NCBI GenBank assembly: GCA_029945375.1
Contig: CM057067.1
Coordinates: forward strand, 1,364,001 to 1,428,000
Direction of reading: 5' to 3'
Source of the DNA: Agaricus subrufescens
Taxonomy: Eukaryota > Basidiomycota > Agaricomycetes > Agaricales > Agaricaceae
DNA: 64,000 nucleotides
The notes under the pieces are model-generated. The model saw only the letters and a list, made by a program, of their open reading frames with translations. It was not told the origin of the DNA and made no database searches. Of the stretch, positions 1 through 12,500 are shown one piece after another. Each line of letters opens with the position of its first letter. The stretch's first letter is position 1. The translations under genes and the position numbers were made by a program.

Positions 1-1915
1 TATCAATCAAACGCGGCAGCGAGAGAAGGAAGTGACGTCACCTATGCAACCACCGCCTTAGGTACAAATCCATGAACGGCTCAAAACTGCCCCCGACAGC
101 GACAAATTCATTCCACAACTTTCCGAAGTTGCTTAGTATGACTGCAGCAGTACGTTCCAGCGATAGATTCGCGCGTCTTTTATCTCCACTCGGGGTTTTA
201 CGCAAGAGTTGCGAAAGGGACGTCAGAGGCTGTTCGTTGAACACGTTCAACCCACACCCTGGATAACGATATAAATTATGCCAGAAGACGGTTAATACAA
301 AGCAAAGCTCACCGACAATGATATCGACGCCACCAGCACTAAAACTCGTGTTGACAAGGATCCCAGCAATCTTCTTTTTCTCCTCAGCTCCTCTTGGACC
401 AACAAGCGCATAAACATCATTCGGCCATTTGATTCTCACTCTCCAGCCTTCACCTTCTCCACCCTCATCTCCACCCAACCCCAGAACACTATCATCTCTC
501 ACACCTTCACAAATGGCCAATGCATAAAGATATTGCACAAAAACCAGTTTATTCCACGGAACGCCGTCGGTAGACTTTAGGCGAAGATGAATGGAAGTGG
601 ACAATGACCCAGCAGGGGATAACCACACATTTGAGCCGCGACCTCGGCCGATGAGCTGATGCGAGGCTAGAGAAACCGTTGGCGTAAGGAGAGATGAGAG
701 ATACACGGGATTCTTGTCGAGGAGTGTCTGGGTAGATGTCACTGCTGGGGAAAAAAGCATTACGGACCCGATCGGCCACCCTCCGCCGCTTCCAGTTTGA
801 GTGGTAGGGGGGTTGAGAGATTGAAAATGCTGGAAGTATGCTTCGACATCGAAATAAGGATCTGTGTAATCCTTTGATGGAAGTGTACCATCGCGATGAA
901 TAATCACATGCTTGGGCTGCCATGTTGATGGATCGCTTGAGGTAGACAATAAGGCCTTGCAATCTGCAAGGACGCCGCCGGTATTGGGAGAGGTAGCTTC
1001 ATGGAAGTGAAATGTATCATTGGCATCTTTGAGTATTTTAGGACTGTCATCGCTCGAGGAATCAGCACGTTCGAAAGATTCAGAGAGACTGGCGATTATT
1101 TGAGGTATAATGTCAGGTCTGTCCGGGGAAGCGACGAAGAACTGGGGAAACGGCCGAGCAACTGGACGCGGCTCTGCACTCGCAAGTCGGAGGCCGAGGT
1201 AGACGAAAGTACGCCTGAGGAGATCAACCCTCTCTCTTTCCCGTTCTGCGAGATCATTGGCACCAGAGGAATAAGAAAGAGCGGATGCGAGCTCTTCAGT
1301 CAAGTCTTGTTCTGGGTTAGGTGACCAGAGAGCAATTCGCCCATTGCCGACATCACATCCAAGCCCTGCTATCTTTCCCTTTTTATCACCATCGATATAC
1401 CTGCCCAAGATCTCGATACCATTTTCGTCAAACTGGTCCAAAATATTCGTCGGAGATCTTTCATAGATGGCCTGTGCAGTATTTCCATCCATAAAATCCA
1501 CCTTTGCCAAACTAGCCTTAGTGTCCTGCGACGATTCGGGGAATGGAACGATTTCGCCACCCTTACTGCTAGCGAACTTCAAGGGAGGGTTGGAGTTATG
1601 TAATTCCGAGTCGAGGCCTCGGAACGTCGTGATCGCGCCTTTAGGTTGACATTGCGCAGCAGTGCTAAAGGCCAGAAAGGAGCCTCCGCGTTCCACATAG
1701 TCCTCGATCTGTACATGTGCAGGTGCGCGGAACCTGCGGCAGAGCTGAGGAAAGACGAGAAGAGTGCAGGACGCTGCCCAAGGCTGGTGAGAGAGGGCAG
1801 CTTGGTCTACAGTCTGCACAGCATAGGTTTTCCCGAGCAGAGCCCGAAGAGAGGTGAGGGCGGCGGAGAGGGAGGCCTGAACGACCTCTGGGCCGCTGTA
1901 GACAAGGACGTTCAT
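1..1915 (-). CDS. BPL1: Biotin--protein ligase (holocarboxylase synthetase), 3' end cut by window edge
   Basis: Attaches biotin to carboxylases such as acetyl-CoA and pyruvate carboxylase through biotinyl-5'-AMP. The start is the ATG at 1915. The first ~230 residues look like the glutamine-amidotransferase-like domain (opening MNVLVYSGPEVVQASL) found in fungal BPL1. The catalytic BPL/LplA domain follows, with GRGRGSNVWLSPAGSL (biotin/ATP loop) and RIKWPNDVY, then CGLNV after an intron. That intron (259-312, 54 nt) is in frame and has no stop, so a naive reading would translate it. At about 41 the frame meets a stop directly after YLRRWLH, but a GTGACG donor sits there and family members continue past this point. 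The C-terminal domain therefore lies outside the window. Family identity is secure. Confidence 0.9.
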
Positions 1916-1988
1916 TTAGCAGCGCGTGGGAATCCCTCCCTTGGGAACGAGGTTGACGTCAGAGCTGGCAGCTTTGTCGTGTGCCGCG
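1916..1988. promoter_or_regulatory. Short divergent promoter between biotin ligase and promethin-like gene
   Basis: Only 73 bp separate the two opposite start codons (1915 on the minus strand, 1989 on the plus strand), so the genes must share upstream sequence. No clear TATA box is seen. The inference is spacing only. Confidence 0.5.
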
Positions 1989-2909
1989 ATGTCTGACAGA
2001 AAGGTCGCCAGATATTTCGACAAGAGCACCTCTCTCGCCCGCGATGCATTCACCCAGTGAGCACGATGTGTCTTTCGCCATCAGGTGCTCAGCTGTCACC
2101 AGGTTCGAGCAGCAGTATGCACGGCCCGCGTACGGTAATATGCGGGTCTATCTCAGAGAACGTCCGATAATCTCAGTGAGTGTCGCTACCTGGTATCATA
2201 ACAGAGGAAATAGTCTTCATACTGCCTTCAGACATTCGTGATCATATTTACGTTCCTCAATCTGGCCCCCATCGCCTTTTTCGCGTACGAGTATCTTCCT
2301 ATCACAATATCAATATGTGCACTCATACTCTCGTGTAGGGGCGTCGCTTTCCTCACCTTTGTTACTTTCACTCTCGCCGCGCTCTGTCTTGCTGCCGCAG
2401 CTTCTTTTACCGTGGTCCTAGGTTGCTGTAAGTCGCTTCTTCATCCTCAGCTAGTTTCTCATTATCTCATCGTGCTTACAGTCGTCTTCCTCCTCGTCTT
2501 CCTTATCGGCTCCTTCCTTCTCTCCCTCTTTCTCACTGGTGCGGCGCTCTCATCCTATGCCCTCCTCCGTCTCGCCCTACATGTCCAACGCGAGGGCCCT
2601 TCTACCGGCGTCTCCGAATGGAGTAAAGAAACCAAGTACACTCTCTTGAACACACGTCCGATGCAACGCGTAGAAGACGAAAGCGAAAGAGACCCAACAC
2701 TAACTATTTCACCGGAAGGTGGACGCGAAAGTAGAGAACAGGAACATCTACCAGCGAGCCTGTATGACGATGACGATCAAAGTGATCTAACACTCAGGAA
2801 AGAGGAATCAGACGGTGAAGAGGATGTCAAAGGAAAAGGCATGGATTCGCAAGATTCTTCGACTAATACCAATCGCGAAGATAGTAAAATCAAACGAAGC
2901 TATCAATAA
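1989..2909 (+). CDS. Promethin/LDAF1-like small membrane protein
   Basis: Five exons give a 238-residue protein: 1989-2056, 2103-2175, 2232-2290, 2339-2427 and 2482-2909. Two of the introns (2291-2338, 48 nt; 2428-2481, 54 nt) are in frame and free of stops. Splicing is preferred because it joins a continuous hydrophobic block. The N-terminus (MSDRKVARYFDKSTSLARD) is a soluble amphipathic lead. It is followed by about 80 residues of closely spaced hydrophobic segments forming hairpins (FVIIFTFLNLAPIAFFAYE, then LTFVTFTLAALCLAAAA and VFLLVFLIGSFLLSLF). The tail is acidic and Ser-rich and probably cytosolic. This layout matches promethin, which works with seipin in lipid-droplet formation at the ER. 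The family call rests on topology and motif feel, not a search. Confidence 0.6.
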
Positions 2910-3098
2910 TTACCAGTAATCTTTGACCTTTTTTCGCTTTGCTGTAATTGTACAGGACTTGTTTTGATAACTTATGGGCTGTTGGCAAATTTTCCATACT
3001 TCGAATGGCGATAGTCGATGTAGCATTATGTAGTTTTTTTTACGGGTAGTAGTAGGTCGAACAAGTAGCAAAACAAAGAGCGGGCAGTCCGTCATAGA

Positions 3099-5593
3099 TT
3101 AATTCCAACTATCTAATTGGCTTTTAACGTTATCCCACTCTGCCTCAATCATACCTCGGACTTTATCATTCCGAATAATAAAGTGACAGTCGAATGGCAT
3201 AGGCCTGGAATTGAACCGGTTGGTGAATGCACTAGAATCTACTCACGTCAAATAAACTGACATCTCTATGGAGAAACAGCAAAGGATAACGTACCAGGTA
3301 TGACATCCTTACCAAATTTATCTTTCACGGGTTTAATATCAAAAGCCCATATCAGCCTTGAAACATTAATAAACAATGAATTCAACGCGAGATGCATTCC
3401 TGGACATATGCGTCTACCGAAACCGAATGGTAGATCGAATTCTTTGAGGTTGATACGGGGATGAGTCGGTTTGGATTCGGGGAGGAATCGTTCGGGTTGG
3501 AAGTCGTCTGGGGAGGGGAAGAGTTCTTCGTCTCGCATTATACCACTATTGTAATGTGGTAAATGGTTGTTTGGACTGTTGAGAGAAACGTGATGATAGA
3601 CGTACTACATGTTTGCGTAGATGGATGATCCTTTTGGTATGAACCTTTTGGTTTAAGATATCGGTCAGTATACGCGGTTATTTGGTTTTAGGAACCGTGT
3701 TTTTACATACTTTCCTTGATATTCGTCGTCGGCTGTGCTGGCATGAGCTGTACCACCAAGCACTGGAATTGGTCTCCAACTAAATAAAAAAAAAAAAAGA
3801 ACAGGTAAACCAATGTATCTCTTTCAAATGCATTTAAAGTGTTCACCGTAAAGTTTCATTGATGAGAGCGACCACATACGGCAATTGATCTTTATCATGA
3901 AACTCGGGCATCCTCTCATTTCCTATAACCCGATCAACTTCCTCTCGAGCTTTCTTCAACACTTCCGGGAATATCAACATTGCCACTAACAATAGATAAA
4001 AAGATCAATACACCCTCAGTAATTGGTTTCGAAAAAACAAAATTCACGTACGTATGAAGACACTCAAAGTCCCAGCGGTAGTCTCAATTCCAGCACCAAA
4101 GGGACTCGAAACAGAATATGCGAGTTGTAAATCTGTCATAACCACCTTGCCTTCATCTCTATTCACTAAAGTTTGTGATGTAAGACAATCCTGACATGTC
4201 CCATTTTTAGAACGTGCGCGAACGTCGTTGAGTAGGTAGAGAAGGAAGTGTTCGTCTTGCTTTTTACGTTGTTCTGGATCTTTTCGGAACCATTGTAAAG
4301 ATCGCTGTAATACGTTTATTTAATTTAATTTAAATCTTTTGTGGAGGGAGAGTGACCGAGGTAATGTAGGTAAGGGTTGAGACGTACGGGAAGGTTGAGA
4401 AGCCATGGCCAAGATTCGACTAAGAATTTTCCAGGAAGACTTGGGGAGAAGATGTAAGCGCCGGCCGGAGACAGGCGAAGAGCCGATAATGAATAGCTTA
4501 CTTCACGCTAAATGATAACATCACACAATCCCGGAATTAGTGTTCCAATTTATATAATGCCATGTGGAAAGCAGTACCTTGTTAAATCTAACATAAAGTG
4601 TCAATATAAAGGATTCAGGAACGGGAACGTGGCAAAGAAAAAAAACTCACAGTCCATAGAAGCCATATTCTCCTTGACGACCCATTCGTCAACACTTTCA
4701 ACTCGGCGGCCATATGTTACTGATGCGACTACACTTGCTGCGTATCTGTAAATGCGGAATAGTCATGTTCTAGATGGAAGAAGAAGGGAGCATTTTTAGG
4801 GTCTTAAGTGACTTACCGCTTGATGTATCCATCAAAATTCTTCGGGTCGTCCATGATTTGTTTTAGAAGCACCTTTGACTCTAGTGATTGGATGCTATGG
4901 TATGCAGGTGCTTTGCGGACATGAAAACCATTATGCAGCATCTATAAAAAAATTAATCTGATATTCGGAAAGAGAAAATCCTTTTGGGGGGGAAAGGGTT
5001 GTTCATCATACCTTGCGCCATTGTTTCCACAAATCAGTCGAGTTTGGGAGCATCAGACCGCGTCGATTTTCGGAAAGAATTTCTGATCTAATGTTACAAG
5101 AGAGAAGGGTTTGAGTCATTCATCATACGTAAGAACGGTGGTGATAGATATCCAGCACCCACGCCATAACAAAACGAGGTCTGCTTGAATGAATTTCCGA
5201 TCTCTTCTCAAGAAGGTCCCAGGCGTGTTGAGCCTTTCCGAGGACTACGCAATTTGTGCATGTGTGTCAGAAGGTGGCGCGGAAAGAGATAATGAGTATG
5301 CTTACTGATTGTAGGTGTGCTCCCAAGCATGATGGACGATACGGGTCCTACATTGTAAAAAAAAAAAATCAGAATTTTAGCATACTAGACAAAGGTAAAA
5401 CAAACGCACCATATTCTTTATTCCATTCTTCGAATTTGATCCAAGGCTTAAACGAGGGTACTTGGCCCCTATTCCCAATCCACGGTAATCCAAGTGGCCC
5501 CGGCGGCATCATCCGTCTCAACCGAAACCATTTCAAAACTTGAAACAAAACACAAACTGCAGTCACTGTTACGAGAGTACCTGCTGTGACCAT
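3099..5593 (-). CDS. Cytochrome P450 monooxygenase (microsomal, OrdA-like)
   Basis: Haem-thiolate monooxygenase. The start ATG at 5593 opens a membrane anchor (TLVTVTAVCVLFQVLKWF) followed by the proline hinge MMPPGPLGLPWIGN. Later landmarks in order are WRKMLHNGF (helix C), GAGIETTAGT (helix I, oxygen activation), ALINETLR (ExxR), RPIPVLGGTAHAS, the PERF region (FQPERFLP) and the haem loop FGFGRRICPG, which carries the Cys ligand near 3405. The stop is the TAA at 3099-3101, after a tail ending QLDSWN. About ten short introns interrupt the gene; borders near 3240-3290 are ambiguous. The sequence resembles the O-methylsterigmatocystin-oxidoreductase-like P450s expanded in Agaricomycetes. The substrate cannot be told from sequence, and there is no biosynthetic cluster around it. 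Confidence 0.9.
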
Positions 5594-5692
5594 TGTTTCC
5601 GAAAGCTAAGCCGCCTCCAAGACAAGTCTCTCGATGGGATAGATAAGACCGTAGATCCGGAGTTTGGACGTCTAGGACTAGCCGAGTGTGTG

Positions 5693-5700
5693 TTTATATA
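5693..5700 (-). promoter_or_regulatory. TATA box of the P450 gene
   Basis: TATATAAA on the minus strand, about 100 bp upstream of the P450 start codon, a normal distance for a fungal TATA element with a short leader. Confidence 0.5.
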
Positions 5701-6082
5701 CGCTGTCTCTCTCACTTTGTGGCAATGATGGATTGGAATGTGAGAGTTTGTTGCCATTAAGCCTTCCTTGAGAGGGGCTCTGTGGACCCAAAGAAGCAGA
5801 CTTATTGGGACCGAGCTGATGAAGTTATCCCCGAACGGATCTGGACTTCCGGGCCTTTGGGGTCGTGCCACGGCGTTTGAGAGGTGCGTGCAACCGCTGT
5901 AGTGCTGAAAGCAGGTGATTAGATGATTCCTGGGGTTATGTTGTGGCCGTGATGCGTATGTCCAACGATCATGATGATGCCATCACTTTTGTGTGCTGAT
6001 GCGCTGATGATACGAATCAGGGTCGTTTTGAGGCTTGATTCTTCCTTTCCCTCTGGACCTGATTCTTGGAAAACAATTTACT
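5701..6082. promoter_or_regulatory. Remaining divergent intergenic region between P450 and hydrolase
   Basis: The P450 (minus, from 5593) and the hydrolase (plus, from 6083) are transcribed away from each other. Short open frames here have no recognisable domains. Nothing else is seen. Confidence 0.4.
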
Positions 6083-7073
6083 ATGACTTCTGGAGCTGAA
6101 AAGGACATACACATCCGAGAAGTAGATTCTACCTCTTCTCTTACTGATACACCACGTGTCAAACCGGTGCCAAAGTCGGGGAAAATACCAGTGCCTTTTG
6201 AGTATGCATCAAGTGATGATGGGACGGACGAGAATCTGCTCATTCTTCTTCATGGTTTAGGTGCGTCTCTTGTTGACCTCGCTCAACGTCTTGTTGTTTT
6301 CAACTTGTGATTCAGGAGATACGCATACTCCGTTTGCGAGACTTGGAAAACAGCTCAAGTTGCCGCAGACAGCCACACTTGCCCTTCGTGCACCTGAGCA
6401 GTAGGTACTACTTTCTTCCACGCCACCTACGTCGTCTGTCACCCTGTCCCTGATTGAACCATCGTTTTCTAGAATACCGTATTTATACGAAGAGGCCTAC
6501 CAATGGTATGAATCTTTCGATCCCCTCGGCGATCTATTACCCAACCCAAATCCAACTCCTGCAATTGAACTGCTAGAGAAGATCGTGATATACTTGACGA
6601 CGGAATGCCAGTGGCCTTTGAACAGGATTCATTGGTTTGGGTTCGCCCAGGGAGGTAGTGTCGTTGTTGAATTTGGGCTTTGGTGGTGGAAGGAGAAACA
6701 ACTCTTGGCTTCCAAGAAAGGGTCAACGTCTACTTCGTCGACGGACGCGATAGGTGTAACGACGTCGTTTGGCTCGATCGTCACGATTGCTGGACCATTA
6801 CTTTCATACCCTTCGGCACTTTCATCACTATCGCCGACACCTATCCTCGTAGTATCCCGCCCAAAACCATCAGAACTTTCATTGATGCCAAGCGATCATG
6901 CAGCTTTTAAGAAAGGGTACCACATGGTGCAAGAACAGCAGTATCAGATCGCAAAGGGAGGTATGCCGGTGGGTAAGGTGGAATGGGAACCGGTGATGAA
7001 ATTTTGGAGTGAGAGGTTGGAGAGGAGGGTAGGGGGTGATGGATTATACGAAGTTTTGAGTGGATTTTCGTAA
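6083..7073 (+). CDS. Alpha/beta hydrolase, phospholipase/carboxylesterase (acyl-protein thioesterase-like) family
   Basis: Three exons (6083-6260, 6316-6400, 6473-7073) give 287 residues; an in-frame upstream ATG at 6035 is possible. The oxyanion strand LLILLHGLGDTHTPFARL, LRAPEQIPYLYEEAYQWYE, and the nucleophile-elbow strand NRIHWFGFAQGGSVVVEFGL all fit the family of acyl-protein thioesterases and their fungal relatives. Acyl-protein thioesterases have GFSQGG at the elbow; here it reads GFAQGG, with Ala (codon 6645-6647) at the usual nucleophilic Ser. A candidate late His is in SDHAAFKKGYH. It may be a non-catalytic or altered member, so no substrate is assigned. Confidence 0.75.
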
Positions 7074-9549
7074 CTAGAGATGTTCCGGAATCACACTTAT
7101 CGGGTACGGTATAATGAGTGTTATATTTAGAACACGGTCCATTGTTTGATGGAACCTCGCGAGGAGTTTTAAGCGTGCGCCTGTCTGATGCCTCGATTTG
7201 AGCCAAAAGAAAGAGGGACTCTTCTGAGGTGACAGTTATTAACGACAGTCGGCATGGATTTAGAAGCACGATATGGAAGCTTTTTTGAGGGCGCACTTCG
7301 TTGGGGGATATGCAGTTCTTTTGGTCGGCGGGGAAACGGGGACACGGGGACGAGATGCTTATATATGTCTGTAGCAGGTGTTTTTAACCGAGTGGGTACA
7401 TCAAATGTTTCAATACCGGAGTCATTATTCTGTGTGTGGGAGGAAATTTGGCTGGAGGCATCAGCCTGTGAGAGTCAGCATATGTACTATATAATAGGGT
7501 TGGAATTTTTCCGAGGTATCGATCGTTGAGTGAAACAAATTTCGGGCATATGGATGGACATACATACGAACCTTTTTCGTGCACTCCAATACCAAGCCGA
7601 CACTTACGTCAAATTTGCCACTTTTCGGAATATGTATGTAAGGTCGTCCAGGTTATGGCTTCGGTAGATGTTTGAGCAGGGGTGGGTAAGCGTTCTGTAT
7701 GAGTTTCTAGACCTCGGCTTCGATTGATGGCGTGGCTTGTCGGAAGGTGGGATGCTCGAGTGAGTTGGTGGGTCGGGTTGACGAAATTATGGGCTGGGCA
7801 GATAATCAAGTGACAGATGCGGGATTTCCCTGGGAGATTTCAAATTTAGCCAGGTATGGCAGCGTGTTCGCGGTGGCAAACTGGGAACCGAAAGTGGTGC
7901 GTGCGGGATAACTTGAGGGAGATAAGCGATGGGGCTATATCGATGCGAAGGGCCCATTGGTTTTAAGAATGTGGTTCGAAGTTCTGGACTGGGGCACACG
8001 CTGCAATGTATATACGGAATATGAAGAGATCGGGATCACGGCACGATCATCTGTGTTTGAGCGCTACACGGGTCTCGGGTCTCTGAAGTTTTGTATTCGT
8101 TGGGGGAACTAGGAATCCGGAACTGCTGTGACTTGACATTTCGGGGATGGGGCGTCCTGATATGGAAAGTTGATGTTGTAGAGTGTAGAGGTGTGTTTGG
8201 CTTGGTGAGCTAGCCAGTCAGTCAGGGTCGGATATTTTATCTGGGGCGAGCGAGACGGAAAATCGCGGACCACGAGACAGTGGGGGGAGGCGTCGCGGAG
8301 AGAGCAAAGGCGGAAGGAGGGCCATAGGAGGGGGTGACAGGCGTGAGTGGAGGCTGGGACGGGCATACCAGTACGGCAGAGCAGAGATGATTCTTACGGT
8401 GATGGGACAAGGGGGCACAGGGGCTTGGTGATGGCGTCACTTGGGCCCACGGGATTATCGCTGATATGTTCTGTGTATATAGGCTGGGATGGCATCTAAA
8501 TAGACGAGACTTGACATGGGGCAGCCAGCTCTTTCCTCCGCTCCACCATGACCGTGGACCGGCATCGGGAAGCACGCGGGCGAGGCTGGGCCGGGCGCGG
8601 GCACGGGAGGGGGGGAGGGACGGGGACGAGAGGGGAGGCAGAGATCTGGATCTAGATCTGGGCCGTAGCAGCGGTTGGCAGAGAACGGGCAAATTGAGTT
8701 GTGCGTCAGAGGAGAGAGCCTCGCTGGGTTCTCCCCCGGCCAGAAGACGCGCCCCCGCCTCCCCGCCCCTCCCGCCCCCAGTCCCGCCGTCCGCTGGCCG
8801 CGCGCGGGCTGGGCGTGCGATTGTGACGCGTGACAGTTGGGGAGGGGGTGTGACTCGTGCTGAGGTGTACACCTTACTAACAGCGTTACAGCGGTGGCCT
8901 GCGTAGTAGCTGAGAGCTTGCGACAATCGATCCACGCTGTGTCGATTTTCTGTTTCCCGATCCCCGCCCCCCTCTTCTCCCCTCCCCTCCCGCCCCCGAG
9001 CCCACCCATCGCCCGCCTTCCCGCCGTTTTTTCGCCTCCGCCCCGGCCTCTCCCACACTCCTCCTCCTGCCCCTCCCTCGCCCCCGCCTCTCCCGCCCCC
9101 CGTCCGAAGGTGTGTCCTCCTCCCGTTCCGTCCCTCCGTCCCTCCGGCCCTGTCCTCCGCCCCCCGTCCCCGTCCTCCGCTCCGTGCTCATCCTCCCCTC
9201 CCGCAGCACCCGGCCAGCAGCTCCCTCCCCAGCGCTCCCCCAGCACTGCCCTCCACTGCGACCGCCTCCTCCTTGTATAACGCGTTCAGACGCTCTCTAG
9301 GTCAGTCTTCCTCTCCCTTCTCCCCAAGACACGTGTATGCCCCCCTATGGCGCGTGCACGACTCAACGGGCTCTTCACAGGCTCCGTACTCTCGTCGATA
9401 GACCCAACTACCACTTTAGTCTGTGCGTATCTTTTGCGTCGTGCCAGTTCTCTCCGCTCATGGTTGTATTCAGGACAACTACGTTCGTTTTGTTCCCTTA
9501 CTTGGGCCGACCCGTTTTGCTCAACTGCCGCTAGTTCCATCCAAAAACA
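7074..9549. other. Long gene-free region with strand-skewed G/C tracts upstream of SNF5
   Basis: About 2.5 kb without a supportable gene. From 7074 to 8200 the sequence is unremarkable. From 8560 to 8660 the plus strand is very G-rich, and from 8735 to 9260 it is dominated by C and CT runs. The overlapping frames on both strands are artefacts of this composition. The stretch ends in the pyrimidine-rich leader of the SNF5 gene (ATG 9550). It probably contains a long SNF5 promoter or 5' UTR, possibly with a leader intron, and the 3' UTR of the hydrolase. Confidence 0.5.
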
Positions 9550-12500
9550 ATGAGCAATCCCAATTTATATGCCTCACAGTCCTTTGGGCCCGGTTCGAAT
9601 ACCAGTGCCGCTGGTATCAATCCGGCCATGCTCGCAGCTGGCTTTTCAAATGGCCCCGTTGGCCCCCAGCAACAGCAGCAGCAACCCAAGTTTCCTCCGA
9701 ACGCTTTCAGTGGCGCCGTCAATCCTGCTCAGCTAATGGGAGCTACTGGAGGCGGCGGTGGAGGCGGCCTTGCCATGGGCATGAATCTTAATATGAACGC
9801 TATGAACTCCGGCATGAACCCCACTCAACTAATTCAGCAACAACAGCAGCAGCAGCAGCACCATGGCATGATGAACGGGTCCATGGGCGGTCTGGGTGGT
9901 GGTATGAACATGAATATGATGTCCATGAATAACCCAATGAACATGTCCGCGATGGGAGGCCCTGGTGGAATAAACCCCGCTGCGTTGTCCCAAGCTGGAA
10001 ATTTCGGGTTCAATCCTATGGCCCAATCACAGCAGCAGCATCCTTCCCTACATCAGGGTTCCCCACCGCAGGCGCAACAGCAGTCGCAGCCGCCATTGAC
10101 GCCTCAGCAACAAATGATGCTTGGCGCCCTCAATATGACGCGTGAACAATTTCTATCGCTCAGTCAACAAGAACGACAACAAGCTTGGATGACATTGCTG
10201 GGGCAACCTTTGGGCTCAGATCCACCGTCTGGCGCGCCGCAGCAACAACAACAGATGATGCCTCCCCCCGCTCCTCCACAATCCCAAGGTGGCTCAATAA
10301 GCGATCCTGGCCGCCCATCCACTTCTCAAGGTCATAATCGACCTCCTACTGCTCAAGGTCATCACCGCCCCCCTAACGTCCAAGTTTTACCACGGCCCCC
10401 AACCGCTCAGGGAATGCAGATACATAGACCCCCCACGGCTCAAGGCGTGCAAAGGCCACCTACCGCTTCCGGTCATCGTGGTCCTGGCCCCGGTTCAACG
10501 CCACATACTCCCAATGCCGCAAGCATGGCGACAGGGATGGGGCCAATGCAGCTTCGACCCTCTACGGCTCAAGACCAGCGGCTAGTACCTGGCGCCCAAC
10601 AAACGCGTCCGTCCACTGCCCAAGGGATGCCCCAAACTCCTAACAACCCCAACGCGCATACCGCATCCGGAAATCGGCCCCATAACGCTCAGCCTGGTGT
10701 CGGGCAGCAACTCTCGAGGCCTGGAACTGCAATGAGCCACAGATCTCCCACAAGTGCTAATGGAAGTGCTAGCGCGCAAAGTCCAGGTGCTCGTCCTCCG
10801 AGTCGTGCAGGAGAACAAGTATGTTTTTTTCTCAAACCTGTTTTCGATGTTTGTTACTCACTTGAATTGGGATAGACATTCAATATGAACGGATATCCTA
10901 AACCGCCTCAGCAACAACAAATGCCGCAGCAGTCGCAACCCAATCCTTATCCCTCCACTCCCCAACAACCTCAGACTCCCTTCGTCCAAAAACCGCAAAT
11001 GCCACAGGGGCATCAAGCACAGTTCGGTTTCTCCCACATGAACCCTCCCGCCACGCCTCAAAATCAGGCTGCAATGCAAGCAAATATGATGAACCAACAA
11101 ACTCCACAATCGCAGCAGCAAATGATGCAGGCCACTTCGCCGTTCAATACGAACTTTCCTGGTGGAGGTATGCAAGGATCACCTCCACCCATGTCCATAC
11201 CTGGTTCCCCTTATCGTGGCGCGAAGAGAAAAATGGACTCACCACATTTGGGCGGTACTACACCTGTTATGAGCCCTATGGGCCCGCCCTCTATGATGCC
11301 CAGTCGCATGTCCATTTCGGGCTCGTCTACCGATTTTTCTGCCGGTGGCGGAATGAATGGACTACCAGGTACTCCGACTGCGCCTGTTCATCAACGTCAG
11401 AGTCAATCGCCTCGTCCGTCAAATCCGAATGAGATGATGAACTCGAATGTCAATTTCAATGCTGCAGCGATGGGCATGAACGCAGCTCCTGGTCAAGGAC
11501 CTCCGCAAACACCGGTCAGGCAGGGAAGCATGATGGGTGGAGGTACCCCAGGTATAGGCATGGGTAATACTTCCCCCATGGCTCAAATGCTCGCCCAACA
11601 GCAACAGCAACATCAACAACAAGTAAGGCAGCAGTCATTGCCGCCGGGTGCTTCGCCTATGTCAAAGGAATCTGTGTCAGCAAATATGGGTGGTATGAGA
11701 ACGAGCGTCCCGCCTGCTATACCTGGACCGAACGTTACCGGTCCTATTGCCAGGGCTTCCAGTACCGCCTCTGTAACACCCGTTCCCGGACCTCCAGCTT
11801 CTGGTGTTCCTCCGTCGACTGCGCCGGGCGGAAATACTTTATCGGCATCCGACAGTGTGAACTCGAATGCCTCTACATCCTCCGTGCCCGGTCAAATGCC
11901 GCCATTACCCACGAATGTCCAACTTAATCCTGCCATAACGCAAATCACGAATGTCCCTCTTATTGATAGCTTGAAGCTGATTCCGGATATTCCGGATGAG
12001 CAGATGGTCGAAATTAAAGGATGGTTGAAGACGGACAAAGAATATGAAGTCGTGATGAGGAAGATGAAAGAGAGGATGGCGGCTGAGATGAGGGGATTGT
12101 TTGGCGGTGCTATGTGGTGGGAGAAGGCAGCTCCCGATGTTGATGTGAACAGATGGAAAAGAGGGCGAGAAAGTTTTGATGTGAGATATCCATTAAGGCA
12201 CGGAAAGGAGAAAGAAGGAAGGGAAAGGAGGAAACGACAGCGAGAGGGGCTGAGATTGTATGTTCGGCTTTTTATACATCTTTCACATGGTGTTGACTAA
12301 CGTTACCTTTTTCGTGGCAGGCCAAGAAAGTTGGATCCGGAAGAAAGTGAGCGTCCGGAACAATTAGTGCCGATTCGGCTGGAGTTTGATGTTGAACATC
12401 ATAAAATGAGAGATACGTTTGTTTGGAATTTGAATGGTGCGAAACTATCATGTTTATGGGTTAGGCCCGTTCCGTCAGGAGTTTTGACTCACTTGTGTAA

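Noticed and set aside
1001..1324. Plus-strand 107-codon frame
   Set aside because: Antisense to the biotin ligase amidotransferase-like domain.
3195..3225. T-loop-like GGTTCAATTCC on the minus strand, possible tRNA
   Set aside because: No acceptor or anticodon arms fit, and it lies in the P450 C-terminal coding region (FTNRFNSRPMPF).
8237..9280. Several 100-270-codon frames on both strands
   Set aside because: Low-complexity Pro/Arg/Gly products of G/C-rich skewed DNA that lacks stops; no domain or splice structure.
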